6,225 nt of DNA from Bacillota bacterium (GCA_021846145.1 JAJZCJ010000197.1:1-6225); one strand, 5' to 3'. Positions 1-6,225 are shown, counted from the stretch's first letter. Notes: generated by a model not told the origin, from the sequence alone. Numbers and translations are program-made.

Positions 1-1391
1 GAAAAGGCGATGCCTTCATTGAGTTGCTTGACCATGCGGATCATTTCCATTGAGTTCACTTCAAATACAGAGGTGGAGCCAGGCAGATCGCCAAAGCGTG
101 AAGGATCGCCTGTCACCAATAGCACCTGACGAATATCCAACGCATGTAGCCCCATGAGATGCGACTGTTGCCCAATCAAATTGCGATCGCGAGCAGAAAT
201 GTGCAGCAGCGGTTCAATCCCTCGCTGTTTCATCAACGCACCCAGCGCCATGTTGCTCATGCGCGTGATGGCCAGCGAATTATCTGCTAGCGTCACGGCA
301 TCTGCGCCTGCCAAGTGAAGCGCCTGAGCTCCTTTAAGGAATTCCTCTTTTGCCAATTCTTTAGGTGGATCGAGTTCCACGATAACGGTGTACTCTGTCT
401 TGACCTTTTCATGAATTAGTGAACTATCAGCCGGTTCATTCGTCGGCAAAATAGTATGCTCACGAGGAGTGCGAATGTTGATTTTATCTTTTACGATAGG
501 TTGCGGAGCAACCGGAGCTAAGTGTCCGACCGCGCGCGCCATTGCTCTGATATGATCAGGCGTCGTGCCGCAGCACCCGCCCAATATGCGCACACCTAGT
601 GAGTGTAGTTCTCGCGCCATCTCACCAAAGTATGCTGGCTCAGAGGGATAATCGTATTTGCCATCCGTCAGTGACAGCAGTCCTGCATTTGGAAAAACGG
701 ACAGGATGGTATCAGGAAATATAGTTGCCATACCCAACGCACGTCGCATGTCATTGGGGCCAAAACGACAGTTAAGTCCGACCACATCAGCCCCTTGATC
801 GCGCAGTTGCGTAAACGCCTGTGCAACAGGCGTACCGTCTCGCGTCACTTCAAGGTCAATCAGCGACAATTGCGCAATCACCGGTAGCGTAGTGAGTTCA
901 CGCGCGACGCCTAGCGCTAGCAACAGCTCTTCGAGGTCGAGAAAGGTTTCTAGCAAGATCGCATCTGGATTTTCTTCGAGCAATGCCTGCATTTGTTCTT
1001 TATACATACTCGCCAATTCTGCTGCTGGCAACGCTTGCCGACGAACCCCTTTGATCGAACCGATCGTCCCTGCGATGTAGGCATCTTCACCAACAGCCGC
1101 GCGAGCCAAGCGCACGGCTGCGCGATTGATCTGCCGCACCTCTGCTTCCAAGCCGTACCGGGCAAGCCCTTGTCGATGAGCGCCAAACGTATTGGTTTCA
1201 ATTAACCGCGCGCCCGCCTCGTAATATGAACGGTGGATTCCGGCGACCACATCGTCTTTCGTCAAATTAAATTCTTCGTAACATTGCCCAACTGGGGCAC
1301 CCAATCGATAAATTTGTGTCGCCATTGCCCCATCGCCTATCAACATCCGATGCTGGACATACGAAAGTAATTTTTCGCGCACCGCCTCCAT
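1..1391 (-). CDS. yitJ: Bifunctional homocysteine S-methyltransferase / 5,10-methylenetetrahydrofolate reductase (3' end outside window)
   Basis: The first 463 codons are present. Residues 1 to about 300 form a homocysteine S-methyltransferase domain: GDGAMAT at 19-25, the ETNTFGAHR loop, and three zinc-binding cysteines, Cys208 in GLNC and Cys273-Cys274 in GGCCGTT. The spacing matches the cobalamin-dependent MetH homocysteine domain. After a linker, a methylenetetrahydrofolate reductase domain starts near 330 (VELDPPK with Glu339, TLADNSLA, HISARDRN, VTGDPSRFGD). The two-domain order is that of Bacillus YitJ, about 610 residues, so roughly 150 C-terminal residues are missing. By family knowledge it methylates homocysteine to methionine and reduces methylene-THF in the cytoplasm. 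The ATG at 1391 is preceded by GGAGG seven bases upstream. The reading frame is unbroken. There is no room for an S-box or T-box leader in the 42 bases before it. The motif usually HISCRDRN reads Ala instead of Cys here, probably neutral. Confidence 0.93.
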   Translation of the reverse strand, partial: MEAVREKLLSYVQHRMLIGDGAMATQIYRLGAPVGQCYEEFNLTKDDVVAGIHRSYYEAGARLIETNTFGAHRQGLARYGLEAEVRQINRAAVRLARAAVGEDAYIAGTIGSIKGVRRQALPAAELASMYKEQMQALLEENPDAILLETFLDLEELLLALGVARELTTLPVIAQLSLIDLEVTRDGTPVAQAFTQLRDQGADVVGLNCRFGPNDMRRALGMATIFPDTILSVFPNAGLLSLTDGKYDYPSEPAYFGEMARELHSLGVRILGGCCGTTPDHIRAMARAVGHLAPVAPQPIVKDKINIRTPREHTILPTNEPADSSLIHEKVKTEYTVIVELDPPKELAKEEFLKGAQALHLAGADAVTLADNSLAITRMSNMALGALMKQRGIEPLLHISARDRNLIGQQSHLMGLHALDIRQVLLVTGDPSRFGDLPGSTSVFEVNSMEMIRMVKQLNEGIAF

Positions 1392-1432
1392 CGCCGTTCC
1401 TCCAAGCCATCTCTATCAATTAAGAGAAATAT

Positions 1433-1462
1433 ATTATAAAAACACCGTATAGGCCATTTTAA
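1433..1462 (-). promoter_or_regulatory. Possible promoter for the methionine-synthesis gene
   Basis: On the minus strand, TATAAT (1438-1433) overlaps the TAA stop of the permease gene. TTAAAA (1462-1457, four of six matches to TTGACA) lies 18 bases upstream. Transcription would start near 1426, giving a leader of about 35 bases. The stretch is AT-rich, so a chance match is possible, and read-through from the permease gene is equally plausible. Confidence 0.35.
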
Positions 1463-2198
1463 TAGATAAAATAATTGCCACCAAGATAAATAATGGTCGA
1501 ATATAAGAAACTCCTTTAGAAATAGCCAATTTCGAGCCCGTTCTAGCACCAAGCATCATGGCGACCCCCATCGGCAAACCGATCAGATATACCACCTTGC
1601 CTCGCAGCGCAAAAAGCAGCAAGGCCGCCAAATTACTAGAAAGATTAAGCACACGCCCGTTGCCTGCCGCTAACCGAAAATCAAATTGAAAGATCGTCAA
1701 AAACACAAACAGCAAAAACGACCCGGTACCAGGCCCCACAAACCCATCATAAAAACCAAGGGCAAACGCCACTGGCAAAGCGATCCACAGCGTACTGGCA
1801 CTCACGCCGCGAAAACGGTTGTGGTGGCCCATGTTTTTTTTGAAAAGTGTAACGATGGTAATGACGACAATCGCTACAAGGATGATCACCTGCAAGTAGC
1901 GCTCATTGACTTGCAGCACCGAAAGCACGCCAAGCGCTGCGCCGACAAAAGTAAAGGGGAACATCCAAGAGAGCAACTTTTTATCTAACCACTGAGACCG
2001 AAAGTACATCACGGAACTCGTTGAGGAAGCAAACGTGCCGGCTAGTTTGTTTGTTCCTAACGCAAAATAGGGAGGAAGTCCCGCCCACAACAAGGAAGGG
2101 AGCGTAATCACGCCCCCTCCTCCGACCACGGAATCAAAGAAACCGGCGATAAAGCCTCCTACCATTAAAATCATGATGCTTTCCCATGACACATGCAC
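1434..2198 (-). CDS. TSUP (TauE/SafE, YfcA-like) family membrane permease
   Basis: This 254-residue, very hydrophobic protein has seven to nine likely membrane segments and few charges outside short loops. It shows the two-fold internal repeat of the TSUP family. The first half has GGFIAGFFDSVVGGGG (14-29), then LPSLLWAG and GTNKLAGTFAS (48-58). The second half has ALGFYDGFVGPGTGSF (146-161), then AAGNGRVLNLSSN (177-189). Length is normal for the family. Members move anions across the cytoplasmic membrane, often sulfite, sulfoacetate or other sulfur compounds, but the substrate cannot be read from the sequence. The GTG at 2198 lies two bases after the stop of the preceding gene, with GGGGGG at 2215-2210 as a distant Shine-Dalgarno (11-base spacer). 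GTG 2192, or ATG 2174 behind GGGAAAG, are alternatives. A methionine-synthesis gene follows after 42 bases, which makes a sulfur-related substrate a reasonable guess. Confidence 0.9.
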   Translation of the reverse strand: MHVSWESIMILMVGGFIAGFFDSVVGGGGVITLPSLLWAGLPPYFALGTNKLAGTFASSTSSVMYFRSQWLDKKLLSWMFPFTFVGAALGVLSVLQVNERYLQVIILVAIVVITIVTLFKKNMGHHNRFRGVSASTLWIALPVAFALGFYDGFVGPGTGSFLLFVFLTIFQFDFRLAAGNGRVLNLSSNLAALLLFALRGKVVYLIGLPMGVAMMLGARTGSKLAISKGVSYIRPLFILVAIILSIKMAYTVFL

Positions 2199-2200
2199 GA

Positions 2201-2668
2201 TCAGGCAATCCCCCCATGTGTCTTGATGTCTTTGGCAGGCGGCACGATCGCAATTGAAAGTGGTTCAGCCACCAACGTAAATGCCCCATCACTAAGTGTT
2301 AGCAAGACAGACTTCGCAGTGACAAATGGTGCCCATAGTTCATGAACAGCGATGACCACCTGATGCTCCATCACCGTGATGCCTTTGGGCAAATTCGTAA
2401 CCAACTTATGCAGCACCATCTGGATGATGCGCTTAGGCACTTTCACACCCTTGGATACCCCAAGTGAAAACACAAATACGCCGGGCGTAAGTTCCGCTTC
2501 TTTTCGCAACTGCACATTCAGACGAATAAACGGCGTTTTCAGACTGGCCAGTACCCCTGAACTGCTTAAATGCACATGCTCCAACACATACCCAGCGGGC
2601 ATCCACTCATTGGCGACCTCTTGAACATCGCTTTGTGTCAGCGTCACCGCCACTTTGTTAATTTTCAT
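2201..2668 (-). CDS. Unrecognised 155-residue protein paired with the HTH gene
   Basis: I do not recognise a family with confidence. The ATG at 2668 is chosen because AAGAGG lies six bases upstream, directly at the stop of the HTH gene; the frame is open upstream to 2692, but that would overlap the HTH gene and leave the Shine-Dalgarno unused. The protein has no signal peptide or clear membrane helix. It begins with a short likely strand and helix (KVAVTLTQSDVQEVANEW). Alternating hydrophobic stretches that look like beta strands follow: VHLSSSGVLASL, FIRLNVQL, VFVFSLGV. A basic helix comes next (VPKRIIQMVLHKLV, 77-90), then LPKGITV and VLLTLSDGAFTLVAEPLSI near the C terminus. This pattern loosely recalls DUF2993/LmeA-like lipid-binding proteins, but that is a guess from appearance only. 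The gene sits between the HTH gene (10 bases) and the permease (2 bases), so it is probably co-transcribed with both. Confidence 0.75.
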   Translation of the reverse strand: MKINKVAVTLTQSDVQEVANEWMPAGYVLEHVHLSSSGVLASLKTPFIRLNVQLRKEAELTPGVFVFSLGVSKGVKVPKRIIQMVLHKLVTNLPKGITVMEHQVVIAVHELWAPFVTAKSVLLTLSDGAFTLVAEPLSIAIVPPAKDIKTHGGIA

Positions 2669-2678
2669 CCCACACCTC

Positions 2679-3146
2679 TTACATATTGGCAAGTTTTAAG
2701 CGAATTTCCTGAAGTTCATTGATGTTAGACTCTAGTTTTTCTTTTTGTTCCATAATCAACTTTAAATTATCTTGCAAACTAGCCACACTCTTGTCAATCT
2801 CGTCAATCATCATCGACAATTCATCGGCACCCACCGTCTCTAGACCTGAGAGTACTTTATACAATTTCAGCCCAGAAAGCGCGGCAGTCGTTGCAATATT
2901 TGACGCCGCAAAAGCAATGCCTGGAGCCGCTGCTCTCACTCCAGCACCACCCATGCTGGCTAGCCAACTGACCGCACGACTAGCAGGATTGCCCCGTCGA
3001 TGCAAAAAAACTTGCAGATCTTCTTCTTTCACAAGATATTTACCAGTGGCATCATCTGCCTTCAACTGACCAGTACGGATCCACCTGCGCACAGTCTCTT
3101 CTGTGACATTCAGTCGATATGCAATTTCATACGTCGTAAAAAACAT
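2679..3146 (-). CDS. Small helix-turn-helix protein with C-terminal coiled coil
   Basis: Residues 3-51 form a MerR/excisionase-type winged helix-turn-helix: FTTYEIAYRLNVTEETVRRW, then TGQLKAD, ending in a GKYLVKEEDLQVFL wing. Residues 72-93 are 22 uncharged residues rich in Ala, Gly, Ser and Thr, bounded by Arg71 and Lys94. They could be an amphipathic or weak membrane-associated helix. Residues 108-152 are heptad-patterned and charged (DELSMMIDEIDKSV, EQKEKLESNINELQEIRLKL) and look like a coiled coil, probably for oligomerisation. ATG 3146 gives 155 residues, with ATGGGG ten bases upstream; an in-frame GTG at 3155 would add three residues but has no Shine-Dalgarno. It is likely a DNA-binding regulator or DNA-binding structural protein. 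The palindrome upstream is a possible site for self-regulation (inference). It leads a tightly packed run with the next two genes. Confidence 0.82.
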   Translation of the reverse strand: MFFTTYEIAYRLNVTEETVRRWIRTGQLKADDATGKYLVKEEDLQVFLHRRGNPASRAVSWLASMGGAGVRAAAPGIAFAASNIATTAALSGLKLYKVLSGLETVGADELSMMIDEIDKSVASLQDNLKLIMEQKEKLESNINELQEIRLKLANM

Positions 3147-3179
3147 CCCACACACACCCCATCACACATATTTTTAATT

Positions 3180-3208
3180 ATTATACTACATTTCGCGTGT
3201 GTTGTGTG
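3180..3208 (-). promoter_or_regulatory. Possible promoter of the HTH-led gene run
   Basis: A perfect TATAAT lies at 3185-3180 on the minus strand, about 33 bases upstream of the ATG at 3146. The hexamer 17 bases further upstream (3208-3203) is CACACA, a poor match to TTGACA, and overlaps the 14-bp palindrome. A strong -10 with a weak -35 under a palindrome would fit a regulated promoter, but this is inference. Confidence 0.5.
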
Positions 3209-3220
3209 TGCATATGCACA
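3207..3220. repeat. Perfect 14-bp palindrome, candidate operator
   Basis: TGTGCATATGCACA is a perfect inverted repeat without a spacer. It touches the expected -35 position of the HTH gene promoter. No T-run follows, so it does not look like an intrinsic terminator for manA. A protein-binding site is the simplest reading. Confidence 0.55.
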
Positions 3221-3229
3221 TATTATGTG
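3217..3229. repeat. Second inverted repeat (CACATA-T-TATGTG)
   Basis: A six-base inverted repeat with a one-base centre shares four bases with the 14-bp palindrome. Its left part, CACATATT (3217-3224), recurs as a direct repeat at 3165-3172, between the -10 and the start codon. The shared TGTG/CACA half-sites suggest several binding sites for one regulator, although the stretch is simple in composition. Confidence 0.4.
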
Positions 3230-3232
3230 TCG

Positions 3233-4146
3233 CTATTGTTGTGGCACGCTGATGAGCGCCACTTTCCCTTTGCCGACAAGTTGTATTGACTCACCTGGAG
3301 CAAAGAGCCATGTCCGAAACAACGAATCTGTGTCAGCCGTGTGGATAGGATGCACATCGCCAGAAAGCAAAATGACTATCAGCGATACACTCGCTTGCAA
3401 TTGATTGTTCCAATTTCCATCCACCAGCAAACTCGCAAACTCAAAATACGGTTGACGATCATAGCGCAACGCCTCATACACAGGGTGCACGAACCAGCCT
3501 TCAAGGCGATCGAGTACCCCTACTTGCGCTGCGTTCACCTGCTGTGGAAAAGCAGTGGCTGCAATCCCTTGCTCCACATGCAACTGCCGCGGTTTACCTT
3601 GTTCAAGCCTTCCATAATCATAAAGGCGATACGTCAAATCCGAGGCTTGCTGGACCTCAAGCACCACAATACCCGCTCCCAGTGCATGCACAGTCCCCGC
3701 AGGGATCGGATAATATTCCCCCGCTTTGACCGGCAAATAACGCAAGCCTGCCATAACTGATCCTGCGCAATCGCTTGCCGCATCTCGTTGGGACTGGCAA
3801 AGTGATGCCCATAACATATTTTCGCGTCAGCTGCCGCTTCGAGGATGAGCCAGCCTTCTGTTTTTCCACGATCACCAATGACAGCAGCCATTTGATCATC
3901 AGGGTGAACCTGCACGGACAGATCAGTATTGGCGTGCAGTACTTTAATCAGCACTGGGAACCATTTGCTAGGGTCATCGGTGCCTGTAATCGGTTCTCCC
4001 TGATCATCAAGGGTTCGCCCTACAGGGTGATCAGACAACAGCCATGCCTCACCAATGGCCTGATCCGCAGGCGCACTAGGAAACCACTCGCGAAGTCGCG
4101 CACCACCCCAGATGCGGGGTTTAATTACTGGATACCACTCTCGCAC
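3233..4146 (-). pseudogene. manA: Mannose-6-phosphate isomerase, class I, split by a -1 frameshift
   Basis: Two overlapping reading frames together make one short (Bacillus-type) phosphomannose isomerase of about 304 residues, against about 315 in B. subtilis. The enzyme converts mannose-6-phosphate and fructose-6-phosphate in the cytoplasm and needs zinc. The first frame runs from GTG 4146 and carries KPRIWGGARLRE, QVHPDD (Gln79, His81) and GKTEGW (Glu97). The second frame carries GTVHAL (His154 in the joined numbering), VVLEVQQASDLTYRLYDYGR and the C-terminal cupin, and ends at TAG 3233. The four expected zinc ligands are thus spread over both frames. Restoring one G in the GG at 3748-3747 rejoins them as LWQ-G-LRYLPVKAGEYY, matching the family. 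Both halves are otherwise intact, so this is either a recent mutation or a sequencing error. Unrepaired, the first frame would give a 170-residue product with a foreign tail. The start overlaps the mutase operon end (Shine-Dalgarno AGGGGG, seven-base spacer). Confidence 0.88.
3746..3750 (-). other. manA: Frameshift point in manA (apparent loss of one G)
   Basis: On the minus strand the sequence reads CAG-GC-TTG where homology predicts CAG-GGC-TTG (Gln-Gly-Leu). No slippery heptamer of the X XXY YYZ type is visible here, so programmed -1 frameshifting is unlikely. An ATG at 3754 in the downstream frame has AGGA six bases upstream and could restart translation to give a 173-residue C-terminal piece. 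Confidence 0.75.
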
Positions 4147-4160
4147 ACCTCTGCCCCCTA
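4147..4160 (-). promoter_or_regulatory. manA ribosome binding site overlapping the mutase stop codon
   Basis: The mutase stop TAG (4160-4158) runs straight into GGGG, giving the Shine-Dalgarno AGGGGG (4159-4154). A seven-base spacer leads to the GTG start at 4146. This arrangement favours translational coupling and supports GTG 4146 as the start, as no other initiation codon fits. Confidence 0.7.
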
Positions 4161-5885
4161 CAAAAACGGTTGAATTCGTTCTGCAAACGCGGAGTCCAGT
4201 GCCTGCAACGCTCGCGCAGCTTCATTGTGGCTATCACCTTTGGCACCCAGATAGATTTTTAGTTTTGGCTCTGTCCCGGATGGGCGCACCGCTAACCAAG
4301 ATCCACCTTGATAGAACAACTTGACGACATCCGCTTTCGGAAACAACAAATCAGAGACGTGACCGGTCGCAAGTTCCACTCTTTTTAAGGGAAGATAGTC
4401 TTCCACCGCCAGCAGTTCCATCACACCCGTGACAATCGGCGTCGCACGTAAATTATCCAAAAAGCGTTGCATTTGTAAATGACCACTTTGTCCGGAAAAA
4501 GTAAACCCGAGCAGCTTATCCTGAAAATATCCCACTCGTTCAAACAACGCATCACGTGCCGCCACCAAACTACCATATAAACGCTTGCGACTAGCAGCCA
4601 TATGAGCCAAAAGTACCGTTGCCTGCACCGCATCTTTATCTCTCACAAATGGTAGCGCCAAATAGCCGACACTTTCTTCATATCCAAACAAAAAGTGCGC
4701 GTTGCCCGCCATTTCATACGCGTGGATGCGATCCCCAATGTACTTAAATCCAGTCAACGTACGCTCCGTCACCACGCCGTAAGGAGCGGCCACAGCCTCG
4801 CCAAAATCAGAAGTGACAATCGTCGTCACCACCCTGCCATCCGTTGGCAAACGACCACTTTTTTGCAACGTCTCTAGGTAAAAGTCAACCGCCAGCGCAC
4901 CCACTTCGTTGCCCGTTAACAACACGTATTCACCGCGTTGATCCAAAGCCATGACGCCTACCCGATCGCAGTCTGGATCAGTGGCAAATATCACGTCCGC
5001 CTGTGCGTCACCAGCCACTTTTACGGCCAGATCATAGGCAGACGGCTCTTCCGGGTTAGGTGAGCGGGTGTAACTGAAATCCGGATCTAGTGTCATTTGG
5101 TCTGACACGGTAGCTACATGGGCAAACCCTGCACGCCGTAACGCTTCAGGCACCACGGCCGCCCCCGTGCCGTGTAGCGGCGTGTAAACGATCTGTAATG
5201 CTGCCTGTTCTTCAGCACTTGCCAGGTGATTCAGCGAAATAATCTCATGAAAATACGCTTCTTCTAATGCCTGATCAGTGGCCACCACCCATTGTTGATA
5301 CTCCGGATCTTGAGGAGACATATAGGGCACGGCAAAAATGTCCGACTGCGATTGCATCCGATGAACGATTGACGCCGCATCCTCCTCTAAAATCTGCCCG
5401 CCATCATCACCGTATACCTTATACCCGTTATACTCAGGCGGATTGTGACTAGCTGTCACCATTACGCCTGCCCCACACTGTAGAGATCTCACCGCATATG
5501 ACAAAAACGGAGTGGGCCGCGGGTGTACGTACAACACCGCATGCACCTGCAAAGCCGCTGCCACCTGCGCAACGGCCTCTGCAAATTCCCTTGACTTGTG
5601 GCGCCCATCATAACCAATCGCCAATTTGCGTTTGTCTGGATGCTTGTCAATGAGCCACTGCACGACCGCCCACGTGGCACGGCGAACTGTATGTACGTTC
5701 ATGCGATTAATCCCCACGCCGAGTTTCGCACGCATGCCTCCCGTCCCAAATTCCAGATCCTGTGCAAATCGATCTTGCAACTCTTCACTGTCATTTCCTG
5801 CGATAATCGCCTCTAATTCCTGCTGTAACGCAGCATCAAGACGCACATCCCCACTCCATGATTGCCAGACAACTTCTGCGTCCAA
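4158..5885 (-). CDS. pgcA: Phospho-sugar mutase (alpha-phosphoglucomutase / phosphomannomutase, PgcA type)
   Basis: This 575-residue cytoplasmic enzyme of the alpha-D-phosphohexomutase family interconverts hexose-1- and hexose-6-phosphates (glucose, possibly mannose). All four signatures are present in order: the phosphoserine loop TASHNP (144-149, Ser146), the metal loop DPDCDR (303-308), the sugar-binding GYEES (401-405) and the phosphate-binding RPSGTEPK (534-541). The N-terminal FGTGGMRAKLG (46-56) is typical of the roughly 580-residue Bacillus PgcA (YhxB) subgroup rather than of short GlmM/ManB enzymes. The start is TTG 5885, with AAAGGTGG eight bases upstream; a GTG twelve bases further upstream meets a TGA two codons later. 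manA follows directly, so the pair probably supplies sugar phosphates for cell-surface or polysaccharide synthesis. Whether glucose or mannose phosphate is preferred cannot be told from sequence alone. Confidence 0.95.
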   Translation of the reverse strand: MDAEVVWQSWSGDVRLDAALQQELEAIIAGNDSEELQDRFAQDLEFGTGGMRAKLGVGINRMNVHTVRRATWAVVQWLIDKHPDKRKLAIGYDGRHKSREFAEAVAQVAAALQVHAVLYVHPRPTPFLSYAVRSLQCGAGVMVTASHNPPEYNGYKVYGDDGGQILEEDAASIVHRMQSQSDIFAVPYMSPQDPEYQQWVVATDQALEEAYFHEIISLNHLASAEEQAALQIVYTPLHGTGAAVVPEALRRAGFAHVATVSDQMTLDPDFSYTRSPNPEEPSAYDLAVKVAGDAQADVIFATDPDCDRVGVMALDQRGEYVLLTGNEVGALAVDFYLETLQKSGRLPTDGRVVTTIVTSDFGEAVAAPYGVVTERTLTGFKYIGDRIHAYEMAGNAHFLFGYEESVGYLALPFVRDKDAVQATVLLAHMAASRKRLYGSLVAARDALFERVGYFQDKLLGFTFSGQSGHLQMQRFLDNLRATPIVTGVMELLAVEDYLPLKRVELATGHVSDLLFPKADVVKLFYQGGSWLAVRPSGTEPKLKIYLGAKGDSHNEAARALQALDSAFAERIQPFL

Positions 5886-5893
5886 AATTCAGT

Positions 5894-5901
5894 CCACCTT
5901 T
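5894..5901 (-). promoter_or_regulatory. Ribosome binding site that decides the mutase TTG start
   Basis: AAAGGTGG lies eight bases before TTG 5885. The only in-frame alternative upstream (GTG 5897) is followed at once by a stop, and the ATG at 5904 is in another frame. Confidence 0.7.
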
Positions 5902-5926
5902 CATGCAGCTGTTTTACATTTTTAGG

Positions 5927-5955
5927 ATTATACAAATAAAGGTGGTGCCTGAAAA
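5927..5955 (-). promoter_or_regulatory. Possible promoter for the mutase-manA pair
   Basis: TTTTCA (5955-5950, four of six matches to TTGACA) and a perfect TATAAT (5932-5927) are separated by the ideal 17 bases. The -10 overlaps the TAA stop of the amidase gene. Transcription would begin near 5920, about 35 bases before the TTG start. It would let the mutase and isomerase be expressed independently of the amidase. Confidence 0.5.
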
Positions 5956-6225
5956 GGAAACGCCTTTTCTAACACAGCCGCCACCTGAATCAATTTTTCC
6001 TCTTGCGCAGCACCTGCCACCAGTTGAACGGCAAGTGGCAATCCTTGTTTTGACAAGCCACATGGAATAGACATCGCAGGCAGACCGGTCAAATTAAATA
6101 AACTCGTAAAGCGATTAAGGTGAGGTCGAATCGCATAGGGTACGCCCTCGATAACAATTTCGCGATCTCCAATCGGAGTCGCAGGGAACCCGATAACTGG
6201 CGCAATAAACACATCGATATCGCCA
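5928..6225 (-). CDS. Amidase signature family protein, C-terminal 98 residues
   Basis: Only the 3' end is in the window; the frame is open to the edge, so the true start lies outside. The fragment opens with GDIDVFIAPVIGFPATPIGD, the strand and loop typical of the amidase C-terminal half. It continues with LFNLTGLPAMSIPCGLSKQGLPLAVQ, a hallmark of the family, then EEKLIQVAAVLEKAF. Amidases hydrolyse C-N amide bonds through a Ser-cisSer-Lys triad, which would lie in the missing N-terminal part. GatA, the glutamyl-tRNA amidotransferase subunit, shares this fold, but PLAVQLVAG instead of the usual GLQIIG-like stretch favours a stand-alone amidase. The substrate is unknown. The mutase gene starts 42 bases downstream, with a possible promoter in between. 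Confidence 0.85.
   Translation of the reverse strand, partial: GDIDVFIAPVIGFPATPIGDREIVIEGVPYAIRPHLNRFTSLFNLTGLPAMSIPCGLSKQGLPLAVQLVAGAAQEEKLIQVAAVLEKAFPFQAPPLFV

Noticed and set aside
1411..1426. Short inverted repeat (CTCT...AGAG) between the permease and methionine genes as a terminator
   Set aside because: The stem is only four base pairs and no T-run follows, so it is not a credible terminator or attenuator.
950..1552. Minus-strand frames at 950-1201 and 1340-1552
   Set aside because: Both lie in other frames of the methionine-synthesis and permease genes and are not coding.
3207..3220. The 14-bp palindrome as an intrinsic terminator for manA
   Set aside because: It is AT-rich at the centre, has no loop, and lacks the downstream T-run; an operator reading fits better.
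3718..3722. Run of five C (G on the coding strand) as the site of the manA frameshift
   Set aside because: Shifting here would leave CVICRSKR in place of GLRYLPVKA, which breaks the family match; the GG at 3748-3747 fits better.
3341..3760. Plus-strand open frames over manA and elsewhere
   Set aside because: They lie opposite conserved minus-strand genes, show no family motifs and lack plausible ribosome binding sites; they are shadows.
3634..3817. Programmed -1 frameshifting in the manA overlap
   Set aside because: No X XXY YYZ slippery heptamer is visible in the overlap, and homology places the shift at a plain CAGGCTTG, where loss of one G is simpler.

Overview
All seven recognisable genes lie on the minus strand, so the window is read right to left. 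The mix of genes suggests a mid-GC Bacillota (Bacilli): a Bacillus-type bifunctional homocysteine methyltransferase/methylenetetrahydrofolate reductase, a PgcA-type phosphohexomutase, a short class I mannose-6-phosphate isomerase, G-rich Shine-Dalgarno sequences and frequent GTG/TTG starts. An Alicyclobacillaceae-like acidophile would fit, but that is only an impression. No RNA genes, insertion sequences, CRISPR arrays or gene-free stretch over 300 bases were found.

Layout in transcription order: (1) the 3' end of an amidase-family gene (6225-5928). (2) A phosphoglucomutase/phosphomannomutase (5885-4158), which may have its own promoter at the end of the amidase gene. (3) manA, mannose-6-phosphate isomerase (4146-3233), whose ribosome binding site overlaps the stop codon of the mutase. 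It is split by an apparent one-base deletion near 3747. (4) A short AT-rich intergenic region (3156-3232) with a perfect 14-bp palindrome, a second inverted repeat and a consensus TATAAT. (5) A small protein with a MerR/excisionase-like helix-turn-helix and a C-terminal coiled coil (3146-2679). (6) An unrecognised 155-residue protein 10 bases further on (2668-2201). (7) A TSUP (TauE/SafE) family membrane permease (2198-1434). (8) A bifunctional homocysteine S-methyltransferase/methylenetetrahydrofolate reductase (1391 to beyond base 1), cut off at the window edge.

The genes form two blocks. The mutase and isomerase interconvert hexose phosphates feeding sugar-nucleotide synthesis (glucose-6-P/glucose-1-P and fructose-6-P/mannose-6-P). 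The block starting at the palindromic region is a tightly spaced run: HTH protein, unknown protein and TSUP permease, followed after 42 bases by the methionine-synthesis enzyme. The permease family moves anions, often sulfur compounds, so a sulfur link with the methionine gene is possible but unproven. The most interesting points are the frameshifted manA and the unrecognised HTH/155-residue pair behind a palindromic promoter region.
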